From positions 62,001 to 126,000 of the forward strand of contig NZ_JAIOAB010000010.1 of NCBI RefSeq assembly GCF_019890635.1: DNA of 64,000 nucleotides. The letters are read 5' to 3'. Numbering within the stretch: position 1 is the stretch's first letter; each line of letters begins with the position of its first letter. The position numbers and the translations under genes are program-made. This DNA is from Streptomyces sennicomposti (lineage in GTDB: Bacteria > Actinomycetota > Actinomycetes > Streptomycetales > Streptomycetaceae). The notes under the pieces are model-generated. The model saw nothing but the letters and a program-made list of their open reading frames with translations. It was not told the DNA's origin and did no database searches. Of this stretch, positions 27,832 through 36,353 are shown piece after piece.

Positions 27832-29280
27832 ATGACCATCGACCACGGCTACCCCGCCGTCCGCATGCACATCGCGGGCGAGTGGTGCCAGGGCGGCAGC
27901 GCAGAGACCGCCCCCGTGGAGAACCCGGCCACCCAGGAGACCATCGGCACCGTGGCCCTCGCCACCGCCGACGACCTGGACCGGGCGCTCGCCGCCGCCG
28001 AGAAGGGCGCCGAGGTCTGGCGCGAGACGTCGATCGCCGAGCGCACCGCGATCCTGCACGCCGCCGCCGACCTCATCGAGGAGCGCGCCGCCGAGATCGG
28101 CCGCGTCATGACCCTCGAACAGGGCAAGCCGCTCGCCGAGTCCACCGGCGAGGCCCGCCGCACCGCCGACACCCTGCGCTGGCACGCCGACGACGCCCGC
28201 CGCGCCTACGGCCGGATCATCCCCTCCGCCCCCGGCACCGTCCTCACCGTCCGCCGCGAACCCATCGGCCCGGTCGCCGCCTTCACCCCGTGGAACTTCC
28301 CGGTCGGCGGCCCCAACCGCAAGATCTCCTCCGCGCTGGCGGCCGGCTGCTCGCTGATCATCAAGGCCTCCGAGGAGACCCCGGCCACCGCCGCCGCCCT
28401 CGTCGCCTGCTACGCCGACGCGGGCCTGCCCGCCGGTGTGCTGAACCTGGTCTTCGGCGAGCCCGCCGAGGTCTCCGCCCATCTCATCGCCTCCCCGGTC
28501 ACCCGGCTGATCGCCTTCACCGGCTCGGTGCCCGTCGGCAAGCTGCTGGCCGCCGAGGCCGGCCGGGTCATGAAGCCCTCCCTGATGGAACTCGGCGGTC
28601 ACGCCCCCGTCGTCGTGTGCGAGGACGCCGACCCCGCGCAGGCCGCCCGCCGCGCCGCCCAGGCCAAGTTCTTCAACGCCGGCCAGGTCTGCACCTCGCC
28701 CAGCCGCTTCCTCGTCCACGAGAGCGTGATCGAGGAGTTCACCGCCGAGTTCGTCAGGGCCGCCGAGGCGATCACCGTCGGCGACGGCCTGGACCAGGGC
28801 ACCCGGATGGGGCCGCTCGCCAACGAACGCCGCCTCCGGTCAATCCAGCGGCTCACCGAGGACGCCGTCGCCCGCGGCGCCAAGATCCTCACCGGCGGCG
28901 AGCGCCTCGACCGCCCCGGGTACTTCTTCGAGCCCACCGTGCTCACCGACGTACCGGACGACGCCGAGCTGCTGCAGGAGGAGCCGTTCGGACCGCTCGC
29001 CCCGATCATGCCGTTCACCGACCTGGACGAGGCCCTGCGCGTCGCCAACGCCCTGCCGTACGGCCTCGCCGCCTACGGCTTCACCAGGTCCGCCGCCACC
29101 GCCGAGAAGCTCTCGGCCGCCCTGGAGGCCGGCATCCTGTCGATCAACCACTGCGGCGGCTCCGTCCACGAGGCGCCCTCCGGCGGCGTCAAGGACAGCG
29201 GCTACGGCCGCGAGGGCGGCCCCGAGGCCCTGGACGCGTATCTGATCACCAAGCGCGTCTCACACCTGCTGGCGGGCTGA
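27832..29280 (+). CDS. NAD(P)-dependent aldehyde dehydrogenase, succinate-semialdehyde dehydrogenase-like
   Basis: A 482-residue ALDH with PWNFPVGG (153-160), FTGSVPVGK for cofactor binding, the general base Glu253 in ELGGHAP and the nucleophile Cys287 in GQVCTSPSR. In this operon it probably oxidises a semialdehyde from meta-cleavage (hydroxymuconic semialdehyde type) or succinate semialdehyde. The sequence type is closest to the GabD-like group. It is followed eight bases later by the FAH-family gene. Confidence 0.87.
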   Translation: MTIDHGYPAVRMHIAGEWCQGGSAETAPVENPATQETIGTVALATADDLDRALAAAEKGAEVWRETSIAERTAILHAAADLIEERAAEIGRVMTLEQGKPLAESTGEARRTADTLRWHADDARRAYGRIIPSAPGTVLTVRREPIGPVAAFTPWNFPVGGPNRKISSALAAGCSLIIKASEETPATAAALVACYADAGLPAGVLNLVFGEPAEVSAHLIASPVTRLIAFTGSVPVGKLLAAEAGRVMKPSLMELGGHAPVVVCEDADPAQAARRAAQAKFFNAGQVCTSPSRFLVHESVIEEFTAEFVRAAEAITVGDGLDQGTRMGPLANERRLRSIQRLTEDAVARGAKILTGGERLDRPGYFFEPTVLTDVPDDAELLQEEPFGPLAPIMPFTDLDEALRVANALPYGLAAYGFTRSAATAEKLSAALEAGILSINHCGGSVHEAPSGGVKDSGYGREGGPEALDAYLITKRVSHLLAG

Positions 29281-29288
29281 GGCGCCTC

Positions 29289-30077
29289 ATGCGATACACA
29301 CGTGTCTCCGTCGGCGGACGGGCGGTGTGGGGCCGCGTGGGGGAGACGGACGTCGAACTGCTGTCCGGCTCACCGCTGGAGGGCGACCCCACCGTCATCG
29401 GCACCGTGCCCGTCGCCACCGCGCGGTGGCTGCCGCCCGTCGTGCCGCCCGTGTTCTACGCGGTCGGCATGAACTACCCGCGGCACATCGAGCACGCCGC
29501 GAAACTCGGCAACCCCGCGGCCGTCGTGCCCGAGCGGCCCGAGGTCGGCTACCGCGCCAACAACGCCCTCACCGGCCACCGTTCGCCCATCGTCAGACCC
29601 GCCGAGGTCGAAGGCCGTTTCGAGGCGGAACCCGAACTCGTCGCCGTCATCGGCCGCACCCTCCGGCACGCCACCCACGACCAGGCCCGCGAGGCGGTGT
29701 TCGGCTGGACCATCGGCAACGACGTCAGCGCCCGCACCTGGCAGCACCAGGACCGCACATTCTGGCGCAGCAAGAACGCCGACACCTTCAAACCCATGGG
29801 CCCCTGGATCGAGACCGACGTCGACGCGCTCGCCCAGACCACCACGCTCCGGGTGAACGGCGAGGTCCGCGCCTCGTTCGCCACCGGCGACATGGTCTTC
29901 GACCCGTACGACTACATCGTCGAGATCACCCGGCACAACACCCTCCAGCCGGGTGACGTGCTGTGGATGGGCGCCGAGTCCACGTGCCGGCTGGAGCCGG
30001 GCGACACCGTGGACGTCGAGATCAGCGGCATCGGCGTGCTCTCCAACCCCGTACACCTGGAAGGAACACCGGCATGA
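29289..30077 (+). CDS. Fumarylacetoacetate hydrolase-family protein
   Basis: A 262-residue FAH-family enzyme with AVGMNYPRHIEH, acidic metal ligands in EAEPELVAVIGRTL and WTIGNDVSARTWQHQD. Family members in meta-cleavage operons are 2-hydroxyhepta/hexa-diene-dioate isomerases, decarboxylases or acylpyruvate hydrolases. Which one applies here cannot be told. The ATG is eight bases after the ALDH stop and the stop overlaps the next ATG (ATGA). Confidence 0.85.
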   Translation: MRYTRVSVGGRAVWGRVGETDVELLSGSPLEGDPTVIGTVPVATARWLPPVVPPVFYAVGMNYPRHIEHAAKLGNPAAVVPERPEVGYRANNALTGHRSPIVRPAEVEGRFEAEPELVAVIGRTLRHATHDQAREAVFGWTIGNDVSARTWQHQDRTFWRSKNADTFKPMGPWIETDVDALAQTTTLRVNGEVRASFATGDMVFDPYDYIVEITRHNTLQPGDVLWMGAESTCRLEPGDTVDVEISGIGVLSNPVHLEGTPA

Positions 30078-30445
30078 GCAGGGAACCCCGCTACATCCAC
30101 CACGTCAACTTCCCCACCACCGACCCCGACCGCACCGCGGCCTGGTACGCCAAGGTCTTCGGGATGAAGCGCATCCAGCCCAAGTCCAACACCCGCGTGG
30201 TGCTGATGACCCGGGGCAACTTCGACCTCCACTTCACCCCGGTCGAGGAGATGGAGCGCATGGCGCCCTACCACTTCGCCGTCGAGGTCGACGACTGGGA
30301 CGACTTCCTGGAGCACCTCAAGGAACTGGGAATCCGGCACACCCGCCCGATCCAGCGCCCCGAGAACCAGTCGAAGTTCTGCTACATCCACGACCCCGAC
30401 CACACCATGATCGAGCTGGTCCACCACGCCAAGCGCCCCAACTGA
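30074..30445 (+). CDS. Small VOC-fold (glyoxalase-like) protein
   Basis: A 123-residue single-module VOC protein with histidines in IHHVNFPTTD and YHFAVEVDD and a glutamate in TMIELVHHA, giving a possible metal site. It could be an isomerase, a small dioxygenase-like enzyme or an epimerase. It is translationally coupled to the FAH-family gene. Function within the pathway unknown. Confidence 0.8.
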   Translation: MSREPRYIHHVNFPTTDPDRTAAWYAKVFGMKRIQPKSNTRVVLMTRGNFDLHFTPVEEMERMAPYHFAVEVDDWDDFLEHLKELGIRHTRPIQRPENQSKFCYIHDPDHTMIELVHHAKRPN

Positions 30446-30470
30446 GCACGCACATACGGGAGTTCACCCC

Positions 30471-31262
30471 ATGCCCATTGCCGACTCCGACGGCACCGAG
30501 ATCTACTACGAGCGCCACGGCAGCGGACCGGCGATCCTGTTCGTGCACGGCAGCGGCGGCCACCACGCCGCCTGGTGGCAGCAAGTGGCCGCACTGCGCG
30601 ACGAGTTCACCGTCGTCACGGTCGACCTGCGCGGCTTCGGGAAGTCCGAGGCTCCCATCCCTGCGCACGCGTCGAAGCCCGAGTTCGACGGCCAGGACTT
30701 CCCCGGCGACGTCGCCGCCGTCCTGGACGCCGAGGACCTGACCGACGTCATGCTGGTCGGTCAGTCCATCGGCTCCGTCGCCGCCCTGCGCGCCGGCCTG
30801 CTGCGCCCCGAACGCGTCTCCTCGGTGGTCCTCGGCCACTCCCTGGGCGGCATCAGCCATCCCGAGCTGAGGGAACTGGCCGCCGCCGACCGCGCCGAGG
30901 CCGTCAAACTTCCGGTCGTCGACCGCCTGCTCACCAAGGCGTTCCAGCGGGAGCGCGCCGACCTCACCTTCCTGTTCCAGCAGATGGGCACGTTCAACGT
31001 CGCCAGGATGCAGGACCTGCGCAACCTCGACACCGACGGCCCCGGCATCGAGGACATCCAGGCCTCGGGCCTCAAGGTCGCCTTCCTCGCGGGCGAGAAG
31101 GACGCCGTGCTCAGCGTCAAGACCGTCACCCGCGCCCACGAACTGCTGGCCGGCTCACACCTGGAGATCGTCCCCGGCGCCCCGCACTCCATGTACTGGG
31201 AGACGCCCGAGCAGTACAACGCGGCCGTCGCCGAGCTGCGCCGCACCCTCACCGCCAAGTAA
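30471..31262 (+). CDS. Alpha/beta hydrolase (meta-cleavage product hydrolase-like)
   Basis: A 263-residue hydrolase with HGSGG (26-30) as oxyanion strand, nucleophile Ser99 in LVGQSIGSVAAL, an acid in LAGEKDAVLS and the histidine in PGAPHSMYWE. It may act as a C-C hydrolase on a ring-fission product, an enol-lactone hydrolase or an esterase. It lies in the middle of the dioxygenase operon. Confidence 0.85.
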   Translation: MPIADSDGTEIYYERHGSGPAILFVHGSGGHHAAWWQQVAALRDEFTVVTVDLRGFGKSEAPIPAHASKPEFDGQDFPGDVAAVLDAEDLTDVMLVGQSIGSVAALRAGLLRPERVSSVVLGHSLGGISHPELRELAAADRAEAVKLPVVDRLLTKAFQRERADLTFLFQQMGTFNVARMQDLRNLDTDGPGIEDIQASGLKVAFLAGEKDAVLSVKTVTRAHELLAGSHLEIVPGAPHSMYWETPEQYNAAVAELRRTLTAK

Positions 31263-31271
31263 GGAAGCAGC

Positions 31272-31751
31272 ATGAGCAACCTCACCCTCGACGCCGCCGA
31301 GGAGATCATCGCGGCCGCCCACAAGCGGGCCCAGGCCATCGGCAAGGCCGTCAGCGTCGCCGTCGTGGACGCGGGCGGCTTCCCGATCGCCATCCGCCGC
31401 CCGGACGGCGCCCGCCCTCTCACCCCCGACATCGCCCGCGCCAAGGCCTACACCGCCGCCGTGATGCAGCGCCCCGGCAGGATGCTGAAGAAGTGGCAGG
31501 AGAGCCAGCCCGTCTTCTTCTCCCAGCTCTCCCAGCTGCCCGGCGCCGCCCTGCCGATCATGGCCGCCGACGGCAGCGTCACCATCAAGAAGGACGGCGA
31601 GATCATCGGCGGCCTCGGCATCGCCGGCGGCACCGCCGACGAGGACCAGCAGATCGCCGAGGAGGTCCTCGCCCAGCTCGGTTACGAGCTGGAGTTCGCC
31701 GCCTGGGGCGTCGCGGGCGAGCCCGCCGCGGAATCCGGAAAGGACGCCTGA
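31272..31751 (+). CDS. GlcG/HbpS-family (DUF336) heme-binding-like protein
   Basis: A 159-residue protein of the GlcG/HbpS family, with SVAVVDAGGFPIAIRRPDGA near the start and the conserved GEIIGGLGIAGGTADEDQQIA near the end. Related proteins bind heme or act in glycolate and aromatic catabolism gene clusters. No signal peptide is visible, so it is cytoplasmic here. Its role in the operon is not known. Confidence 0.83.
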   Translation: MSNLTLDAAEEIIAAAHKRAQAIGKAVSVAVVDAGGFPIAIRRPDGARPLTPDIARAKAYTAAVMQRPGRMLKKWQESQPVFFSQLSQLPGAALPIMAADGSVTIKKDGEIIGGLGIAGGTADEDQQIAEEVLAQLGYELEFAAWGVAGEPAAESGKDA

Positions 31752-31754
31752 GCC

Positions 31755-32795
31755 ATGGCGGACACGTTCAACTACCGCATCGACCACCAGGGCAGCCTGG
31801 TACGGCCCGCCGAACTGCTCGCCGCCCGCGCCGCCGGCGATCCGGAGGCCCTGAACGCGGCCGAGGTCCGGGCGGTCGAGGAGGCGGTCGTCCTCCAGCG
31901 CAGACTGCGCTCCACCGTCGTCACCGACGGCGACTTCCCGCGCGAGGACTTCCGCAGCGCCGTCCTGGACGGCGTCTCGGGCTTTCGCCGCACCGGCGAG
32001 CGCGACGCCGACGGCCTCGTCCGCTGGGTCGCGGAGTCCCTGCCCAAGGCAGACGGCCCGCTGGCCGCGGACCGGGGCGCCCGGCTCGCCGAGCTGACGG
32101 TGATCGCGCCCAAGGTCGCCCTGCCCTCGCCCGCCTACCTGGCCGCCACCACCTTCGACCCGTCGCTCGCCGGGAACGGCGGCCCGGCCTCCGCCCGCGA
32201 ACTGGGCGAGGCCCTCGCCGAGATCGTCCAGGCGGAGATCGGGCGGCTCGTCGCCGCGGGCGTCCGGCTGATCCAGCTGAACAACCCGCTGCTGCTCGCC
32301 CGGCTCGCCACCGAGCCGGCCGGGGGCGGCGCGCTCTCCTTCGAGGACACGCTCGCCGTCGAGGCCCTCGCGGTACGGCTGGACGAGCGCCCGGAGGGGG
32401 TGCGGATCGCCGTCGCCCCCGGCCACGCCGCCCCGGCCGCGGTGGACCGGGCCCGCGCCGAACGGCTGTACGGCACGGTGGCCGCCGACCGCTGGGTCCT
32501 GCCCTTCGACCGGGGCACGGACGCCGAGCTGGACCTGGTGCGGGCGCTGCCCGAGGACCGGGACGTGTGCCTGGGGGTGGTCGATCCGGCCGCGGCCGAA
32601 CTGGAGGACATCGACACCGTGCTGGACCGCCTCGACGCGGCCGGCGAGGTCAAGGACCTGGAGGACGCGGCGCTCGCGCCGTCCCGCGGCTTCGCCGACG
32701 TGGCCGACCGGCCGCTGACCGACGCGGAGACCCAGCGTAAGAAGATCGTTCTAGTGGAGACCCTGGCCCGCTACGTCTGGGGCAACGAGTTCTGA
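31755..32795 (+). CDS. MetE-like (cobalamin-independent methionine synthase C-terminal) protein without zinc ligands
   Basis: A 346-residue TIM-barrel protein similar to the C-terminal half of MetE (MADTFNYRIDHQGSLVRPAE, TDGDFPRE, LGVVDPAAAELEDIDTVLDR). The zinc-binding H-x-C and the late cysteine are missing: the corresponding stretches read RIAVAPGHAAP and ALAPSRGF. Methionine synthesis is therefore unlikely. Proteins of this kind occur in catabolic clusters and may handle a methyl group or another C1 or carbon-carbon reaction. It starts three bases after the GlcG-like stop and ends the operon. Confidence 0.82.
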   Translation: MADTFNYRIDHQGSLVRPAELLAARAAGDPEALNAAEVRAVEEAVVLQRRLRSTVVTDGDFPREDFRSAVLDGVSGFRRTGERDADGLVRWVAESLPKADGPLAADRGARLAELTVIAPKVALPSPAYLAATTFDPSLAGNGGPASARELGEALAEIVQAEIGRLVAAGVRLIQLNNPLLLARLATEPAGGGALSFEDTLAVEALAVRLDERPEGVRIAVAPGHAAPAAVDRARAERLYGTVAADRWVLPFDRGTDAELDLVRALPEDRDVCLGVVDPAAAELEDIDTVLDRLDAAGEVKDLEDAALAPSRGFADVADRPLTDAETQRKKIVLVETLARYVWGNEF

Positions 32796-32819
32796 TCCGG
32801 ACCACCGGAGAAAGCCGGG

Positions 32820-32894
32820 GCGCCGGGAAGCGGGGCGCCGGGAAGCGAGGTGCCGGGAAGCGAGGTGCCGGGAAGCGAGGTGCCGGGAAGCGGC
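32820..32894. repeat. Five tandem 15-base units (GTGCCGGGAAGCGAG type)
   Basis: Units start at 32820, 32835, 32850, 32865 and 32880, differing at only one to three positions. The last copy is the 5' arm of the terminator hairpin that follows, so the array looks like stepwise duplication of one terminator arm. Confidence 0.9.
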
Positions 32895-32912
32895 TCAGCC
32901 GCTTCCCGGCAC
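32880..32912. terminator. Bidirectional hairpin terminator between convergent genes
   Basis: Perfect 15-base arms GTGCCGGGAAGCGGC and complement around a TCA loop, between the rightward MetE-like gene and the leftward monooxygenase-like gene. Any of the upstream repeat copies could pair alternatively with the 3' arm. Confidence 0.88.
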
Positions 32913-32943
32913 CCCCGCGTCCGCCCTCGCGGAGCCCTCGGCG

Positions 32944-33231
32944 TCACAGCACCTCGGCGAAGGTCACCGTGCGCTCGGTGAGCAGCGGCCGCACCGTGCC
33001 GGCGATCAGCTCGGCGAAGTGCGCCGTCGCCGTGTGCGCGTCGAAACCGGCCCGGTCCGTGTACCGCTCGTACAGCAGGAACCCGCCCGGCCGGTCCGCC
33101 TCGGCGTGCACCTCGTAGCCGAGATTCGCCGGCTCCTTCAGGGTGTGCTCGCGCATCTCCAGCAGCGCGGCGCGCACCGTCGCCTCGTCCTCGGCGGCGC
33201 ACCGGTAGTGGGCGACCACTGCGTAGGCCAT
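32944..33231 (-). CDS. ABM-domain (YgiN-like) monooxygenase or quinol-type small protein
   Basis: A 95-residue antibiotic-biosynthesis-monooxygenase-fold protein (MAYAVVAHYRCAAEDEATVR, then EVHAEADRPGGFLLYERYTD). Dimeric ABM proteins act as quinol monooxygenases or in stress response. The ATG lies at 33229-33231. It is divergent from the aldehyde dehydrogenase at 33529 and shares a 297-base regulatory region with it. Confidence 0.82.
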   Translation of the reverse strand: MAYAVVAHYRCAAEDEATVRAALLEMREHTLKEPANLGYEVHAEADRPGGFLLYERYTDRAGFDAHTATAHFAELIAGTVRPLLTERTVTFAEVL

Positions 33232-33384
33232 GGGAGTACTCCTTACGGCTTGCCCGGGCCGCGGGTGTCCGCGGCCGTCTCGTCGGCCGGGCCGGGGCGC
33301 CTCGCCGCCGACGAACCGGCGCCCGCGCACCGCCCGGCCCGCCGATTCCACCACGGACCACCCGGCCGCCGACCTGCGCGCGGC

Positions 33385-33399
33385 GCAACCAATGCCTGC
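33385..33399. promoter_or_regulatory. Possible third LysR site (GCAA-CCAATGC-CTGC)
   Basis: One mismatch from the GCAA-N7-TTGC palindrome seen at 26669 and 36250. The left arm is also extended to GCGCAA as at 36250. It is in the divergent region between the ABM gene and the aldehyde dehydrogenase. No convincing -35/-10 pair was found near it. Confidence 0.35.
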
Positions 33400-33528
33400 C
33401 GCGACGGGGCTGGTGAACCTGCCCCGGCATGGTGTGTCGTCACATCGGCCCACCGGCGCGAAGCCGGCCGGCCGCCCCCTTGCACAGCCCGCGGACGCCG
33501 CGCCGCGGCGGACGAAGGAAGTGATCTC

Positions 33529-34977
33529 ATGCGCATGCAGGAAACCCTCTCCGGCGGGGAGTGGGTGACGACCGGTGAGTGGATCGACGTCCACGACCCG
33601 GCCGACGTCCGGACGCCGATCGCGCGCATTCCGGCACTGGCCCCGAAGGACGTCACCCGCGCCTACGACCACGCCGAGCGCGGCTTCGCCGTGTGGAAGC
33701 GCACGAGCCCCTTCGAGCGGGCCCGGATCATGACCGGGGCGGCCCGGCTGATCCGCGAGCGGGCGGACGAGATCGCCGCCGACGTCACCGCCGAGAACGG
33801 CAAGACGCTGGCCGAGGCCCGCGGCGAGACCCTCAAGGCGGCCGACTTCCTGGAGTACTACTCCGGGCTCGCCCGCCAGGGCTACGGCACCCTGCTGCAC
33901 GACGCCCGGCCGGACACCCAGACCCACACCCGGCGCGAGCCGATCGGGGTGATCCTCGTGATCGCCCCCTGGAACGACCCGCTGATCACCCCGGCCCGCA
34001 AGCTCGCCCCGCTGCTGGCCGCCGGCAACGCGGCCGTCTTCAAGCCGGCCACCGAGACCCCGCTGTCCGGACTGCACCTGGCCCGCGCCCTGCACGACGC
34101 GGGCCTGCCCGCCGGCGTGCTCAACGTGGTCACCGGCCGCACCGCCGAACTGGAGGAGGCGCTGCTCGACGACCGCAGGATCGTCGCCGTCACCTTCACC
34201 GGCTCCAACGAGGTCGCCGGCCGCATCCGCCGCCGCCTCGGCGACCGCAACATCCGCTTCCAGGGCGAACTGGGCGGCAAGAACGCCTCCGTCGTGCTGC
34301 GCGACGCCGATCTCCCGTTCGCCGCCCGCACGGTCGCCGCCGCCGCCTTCGGCCAGGCCGGCCAGCGCTGCACCGCCACCAGCCGGGTGATCGTCGAGGC
34401 GCCCGTGCACGAGGAGTTCGTACGGCTGCTGGTCGCCGAGGCCGAGAAGCTCAGGGTCGGCCCGGGCGGCGACCCGGCCACCACCCTGTGCCCGCTGTCC
34501 AGCCCCCGCCGGCGCGACAGCGTGCTGGCCGATGTGGACAGGGCGGTCCAGGAGGGGGCCACCGTGCTCACCGGCGGCCGGGCCGACACCGAGGGGGAGC
34601 GCGCGCACGGCTGCTACGTCCGGCCGACCGTCCTCGACGGCGTCACCCCGGACATGGCGATCTGGCGGGACGAGGTCTTCGGCCCGGTGCTCGCCGTACG
34701 CGCCGTGGAGGGCTTCACCGAGGCGGTCGAGGCGGCCAACGACTCCGCGTACGGCCTCGCCGCCGCCGTCTTCACCCGCGACCTCGGCGCCGCCCACCGC
34801 TTCGCCGACGAGGTCGAGTGCGGACAGGTCGCCGTCAACGCGACCACCCCCGGCTGGGACGTCCACCTGCCCTTCGGCGGATTCCACGACTCCGGCACCG
34901 GCTACAAGGAGCAGGGCGAGGAAGTCCTGCGGTTCTCCACCCGGGTCAAGACGGTGGCCGTCCACTTCGGCTCCTGA
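33529..34977 (+). CDS. NAD(P)-dependent aldehyde dehydrogenase
   Basis: A 482-residue ALDH with general base Glu247 (ELGGKNA) and nucleophile Cys281 (GQRCTAT), FTGSNEVAG for the cofactor, and APWNDP at the position usually PWNFP. GAAGGAAGTG precedes the ATG. It resembles 2,5-dioxovalerate or succinate-semialdehyde dehydrogenases. Followed 36 bases later by the LhgO-type gene, so the pair may process a C5 intermediate (a semialdehyde plus a 2-hydroxy acid). It is a distant paralog of the ALDH at 27832. Confidence 0.86.
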   Translation: MRMQETLSGGEWVTTGEWIDVHDPADVRTPIARIPALAPKDVTRAYDHAERGFAVWKRTSPFERARIMTGAARLIRERADEIAADVTAENGKTLAEARGETLKAADFLEYYSGLARQGYGTLLHDARPDTQTHTRREPIGVILVIAPWNDPLITPARKLAPLLAAGNAAVFKPATETPLSGLHLARALHDAGLPAGVLNVVTGRTAELEEALLDDRRIVAVTFTGSNEVAGRIRRRLGDRNIRFQGELGGKNASVVLRDADLPFAARTVAAAAFGQAGQRCTATSRVIVEAPVHEEFVRLLVAEAEKLRVGPGGDPATTLCPLSSPRRRDSVLADVDRAVQEGATVLTGGRADTEGERAHGCYVRPTVLDGVTPDMAIWRDEVFGPVLAVRAVEGFTEAVEAANDSAYGLAAAVFTRDLGAAHRFADEVECGQVAVNATTPGWDVHLPFGGFHDSGTGYKEQGEEVLRFSTRVKTVAVHFGS

Positions 34978-35013
34978 CCGGCACGGAACAGCACGACAGA
35001 AAGGAGGCCGCCG

Positions 35014-36213
35014 ATGGCAGACGAGACGATCGGCATCGTCGGCGCCGGCATCGTGGGCCTGGCCACGGGCCGGGAGATCGCCCTGAACCGCCCCGGCACC
35101 CGCGTCGTCGTCCTGGAGAAGGAGGACCGGGTCGCCGCCCACCAGACCGGGCACAACTCGGGCGTGGTGCACGCCGGCATCTACTACGCGCCGGGCAGCC
35201 TGAAGGCCGAGCTGACCGTGCGGGGCGTGGCTCTGCTGCGCGAGTACTGCCAGGACCGCGGCCTGCCCTACCGGGAGATCGGCAAGCTCGTCATGGCCGT
35301 GCGCGCGGACGAACTGGGCCGGATGGAGAACCTGTACGAACGGGCGAGGAACAACCACGTGCCCGATCTGCGCAAGGTCTCCAAGGAGGAGATCAAGGAG
35401 ATCGAGCCCCACGCGGGCGGTATCGCCGCACTGCACTCGCCGCGCACCGCGATCACCGACTACCCGGCGATCGCCCGGGAGTTCGCCCGGGACATCGAGG
35501 CATCCGGCGGCGAGGTCAGGCTCGGCTGCCGGGTCACCGGGATCGCGGACGTGCCCGGCGGCGTCGAGGTCGCCGCCGGACAGGACCGCGTCAGGGTCGA
35601 CCGGCTCGTGCTGTGCGCCGGTCTCCACTCCGACTCGGTGGCGAAGCTCGCCGAGGACGGTAAGGAGCCGCGGATCATCCCGTTCCGGGGCGAGTACATG
35701 CTCCTCAGGCCCGAGCGGGCACACCTGGTGAACGGCCTCGTCTACCCGGTGCCCGACCCCCGCTACCCCTTCCTCGGAGTGCACTTCACACCCCGGGTGG
35801 ACGGCTCGGTCGAGGTCGGCCCGAACGCGGTCCTCGCCCTCGCCAGAGAGGGCTACAGCCTCTCCCGGATCTCCCTGCCGGACCTGGCGCGGCTCGCGGT
35901 CTACCCCGGCGCCTGGCGGATGGCCGCACAGCACTGGCGGACCGGGATCAAGGAGTACCGCAGCTCGCTGTCCGTGAAGGCCTTCATGAAGGACGCCGAC
36001 GCCTATGTGCCGGGTGTGAGCGCCGCGGACGTGGTGCGCGGCGGAGCCGGCGTACGAGCCCAGGCGCTCGACCCCGACGGCACCCTGGTGGACGACTTCC
36101 GCATCCACCGGGTCGGCCGGATCACCGCGGTGCGCAACGCGCCCTCACCGGCCGCCACCGCCTCCATGGCCATCGCCGAACACATCGTCGCCGCCGTCTT
36201 CGACGACGCCTGA
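35014..36213 (+). CDS. lhgO: L-2-hydroxyglutarate oxidase-type FAD enzyme
   Basis: A 399-residue DAO-family flavoprotein with GAGIVG (10-15) and the LhgO hallmark AAHQTGHNSGVVHAGIYY followed by PGSLKA. The C-terminal half has FRGEYMLLRPE and GVRAQALDPDGTLVDDF, all typical of L-2-hydroxyglutarate oxidase/dehydrogenase. It would turn L-2-hydroxyglutarate or a related 2-hydroxy acid into the keto acid, passing electrons to O2 or quinone. In this operon it may act on a pathway hydroxy acid rather than perform metabolite repair. Confidence 0.88.
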   Translation: MADETIGIVGAGIVGLATGREIALNRPGTRVVVLEKEDRVAAHQTGHNSGVVHAGIYYAPGSLKAELTVRGVALLREYCQDRGLPYREIGKLVMAVRADELGRMENLYERARNNHVPDLRKVSKEEIKEIEPHAGGIAALHSPRTAITDYPAIAREFARDIEASGGEVRLGCRVTGIADVPGGVEVAAGQDRVRVDRLVLCAGLHSDSVAKLAEDGKEPRIIPFRGEYMLLRPERAHLVNGLVYPVPDPRYPFLGVHFTPRVDGSVEVGPNAVLALAREGYSLSRISLPDLARLAVYPGAWRMAAQHWRTGIKEYRSSLSVKAFMKDADAYVPGVSAADVVRGGAGVRAQALDPDGTLVDDFRIHRVGRITAVRNAPSPAATASMAIAEHIVAAVFDDA

Positions 36214-36249
36214 CGCAACCTGAAAATGCCCCGCGAACAGCACCTTCAC

Positions 36250-36268
36250 GCGCAACAAGTGCTTGCGC
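36250..36268 (+). promoter_or_regulatory. Probable LysR operator (GCGCAA-CAAGTGC-TTGCGC)
   Basis: A perfect six-base-arm palindrome with a seven-base spacer, directly upstream of a -35 box. It contains the same GCAA-N7-TTGC core as the site at 26669. Confidence 0.6.
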
Positions 36269-36277
36269 CCCAGAGCC

Positions 36278-36306
36278 TTAGCAACGGCCTCTTCCCCGCC
36301 TAGCGT
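36278..36306 (+). promoter_or_regulatory. Promoter of the amidohydrolase/ThDP operon
   Basis: TTAGCA (36278-36283) and TAGCGT (36301-36306) with a 17-base spacer, 10 bases downstream of the palindrome and 48 bases before the ATG. Confidence 0.55.
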
Positions 36307-36353
36307 TCCTCTCGCACCGCCTCACCGCCCCTCTTCGAGAAAGAGTTCACGTC

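Noticed and set aside
32944..36108. A 1054-codon minus-strand frame ending in the ABM gene
   Set aside because: Only its last 95 codons (from 33231) make a real protein. The rest mirrors the ALDH and LhgO genes.
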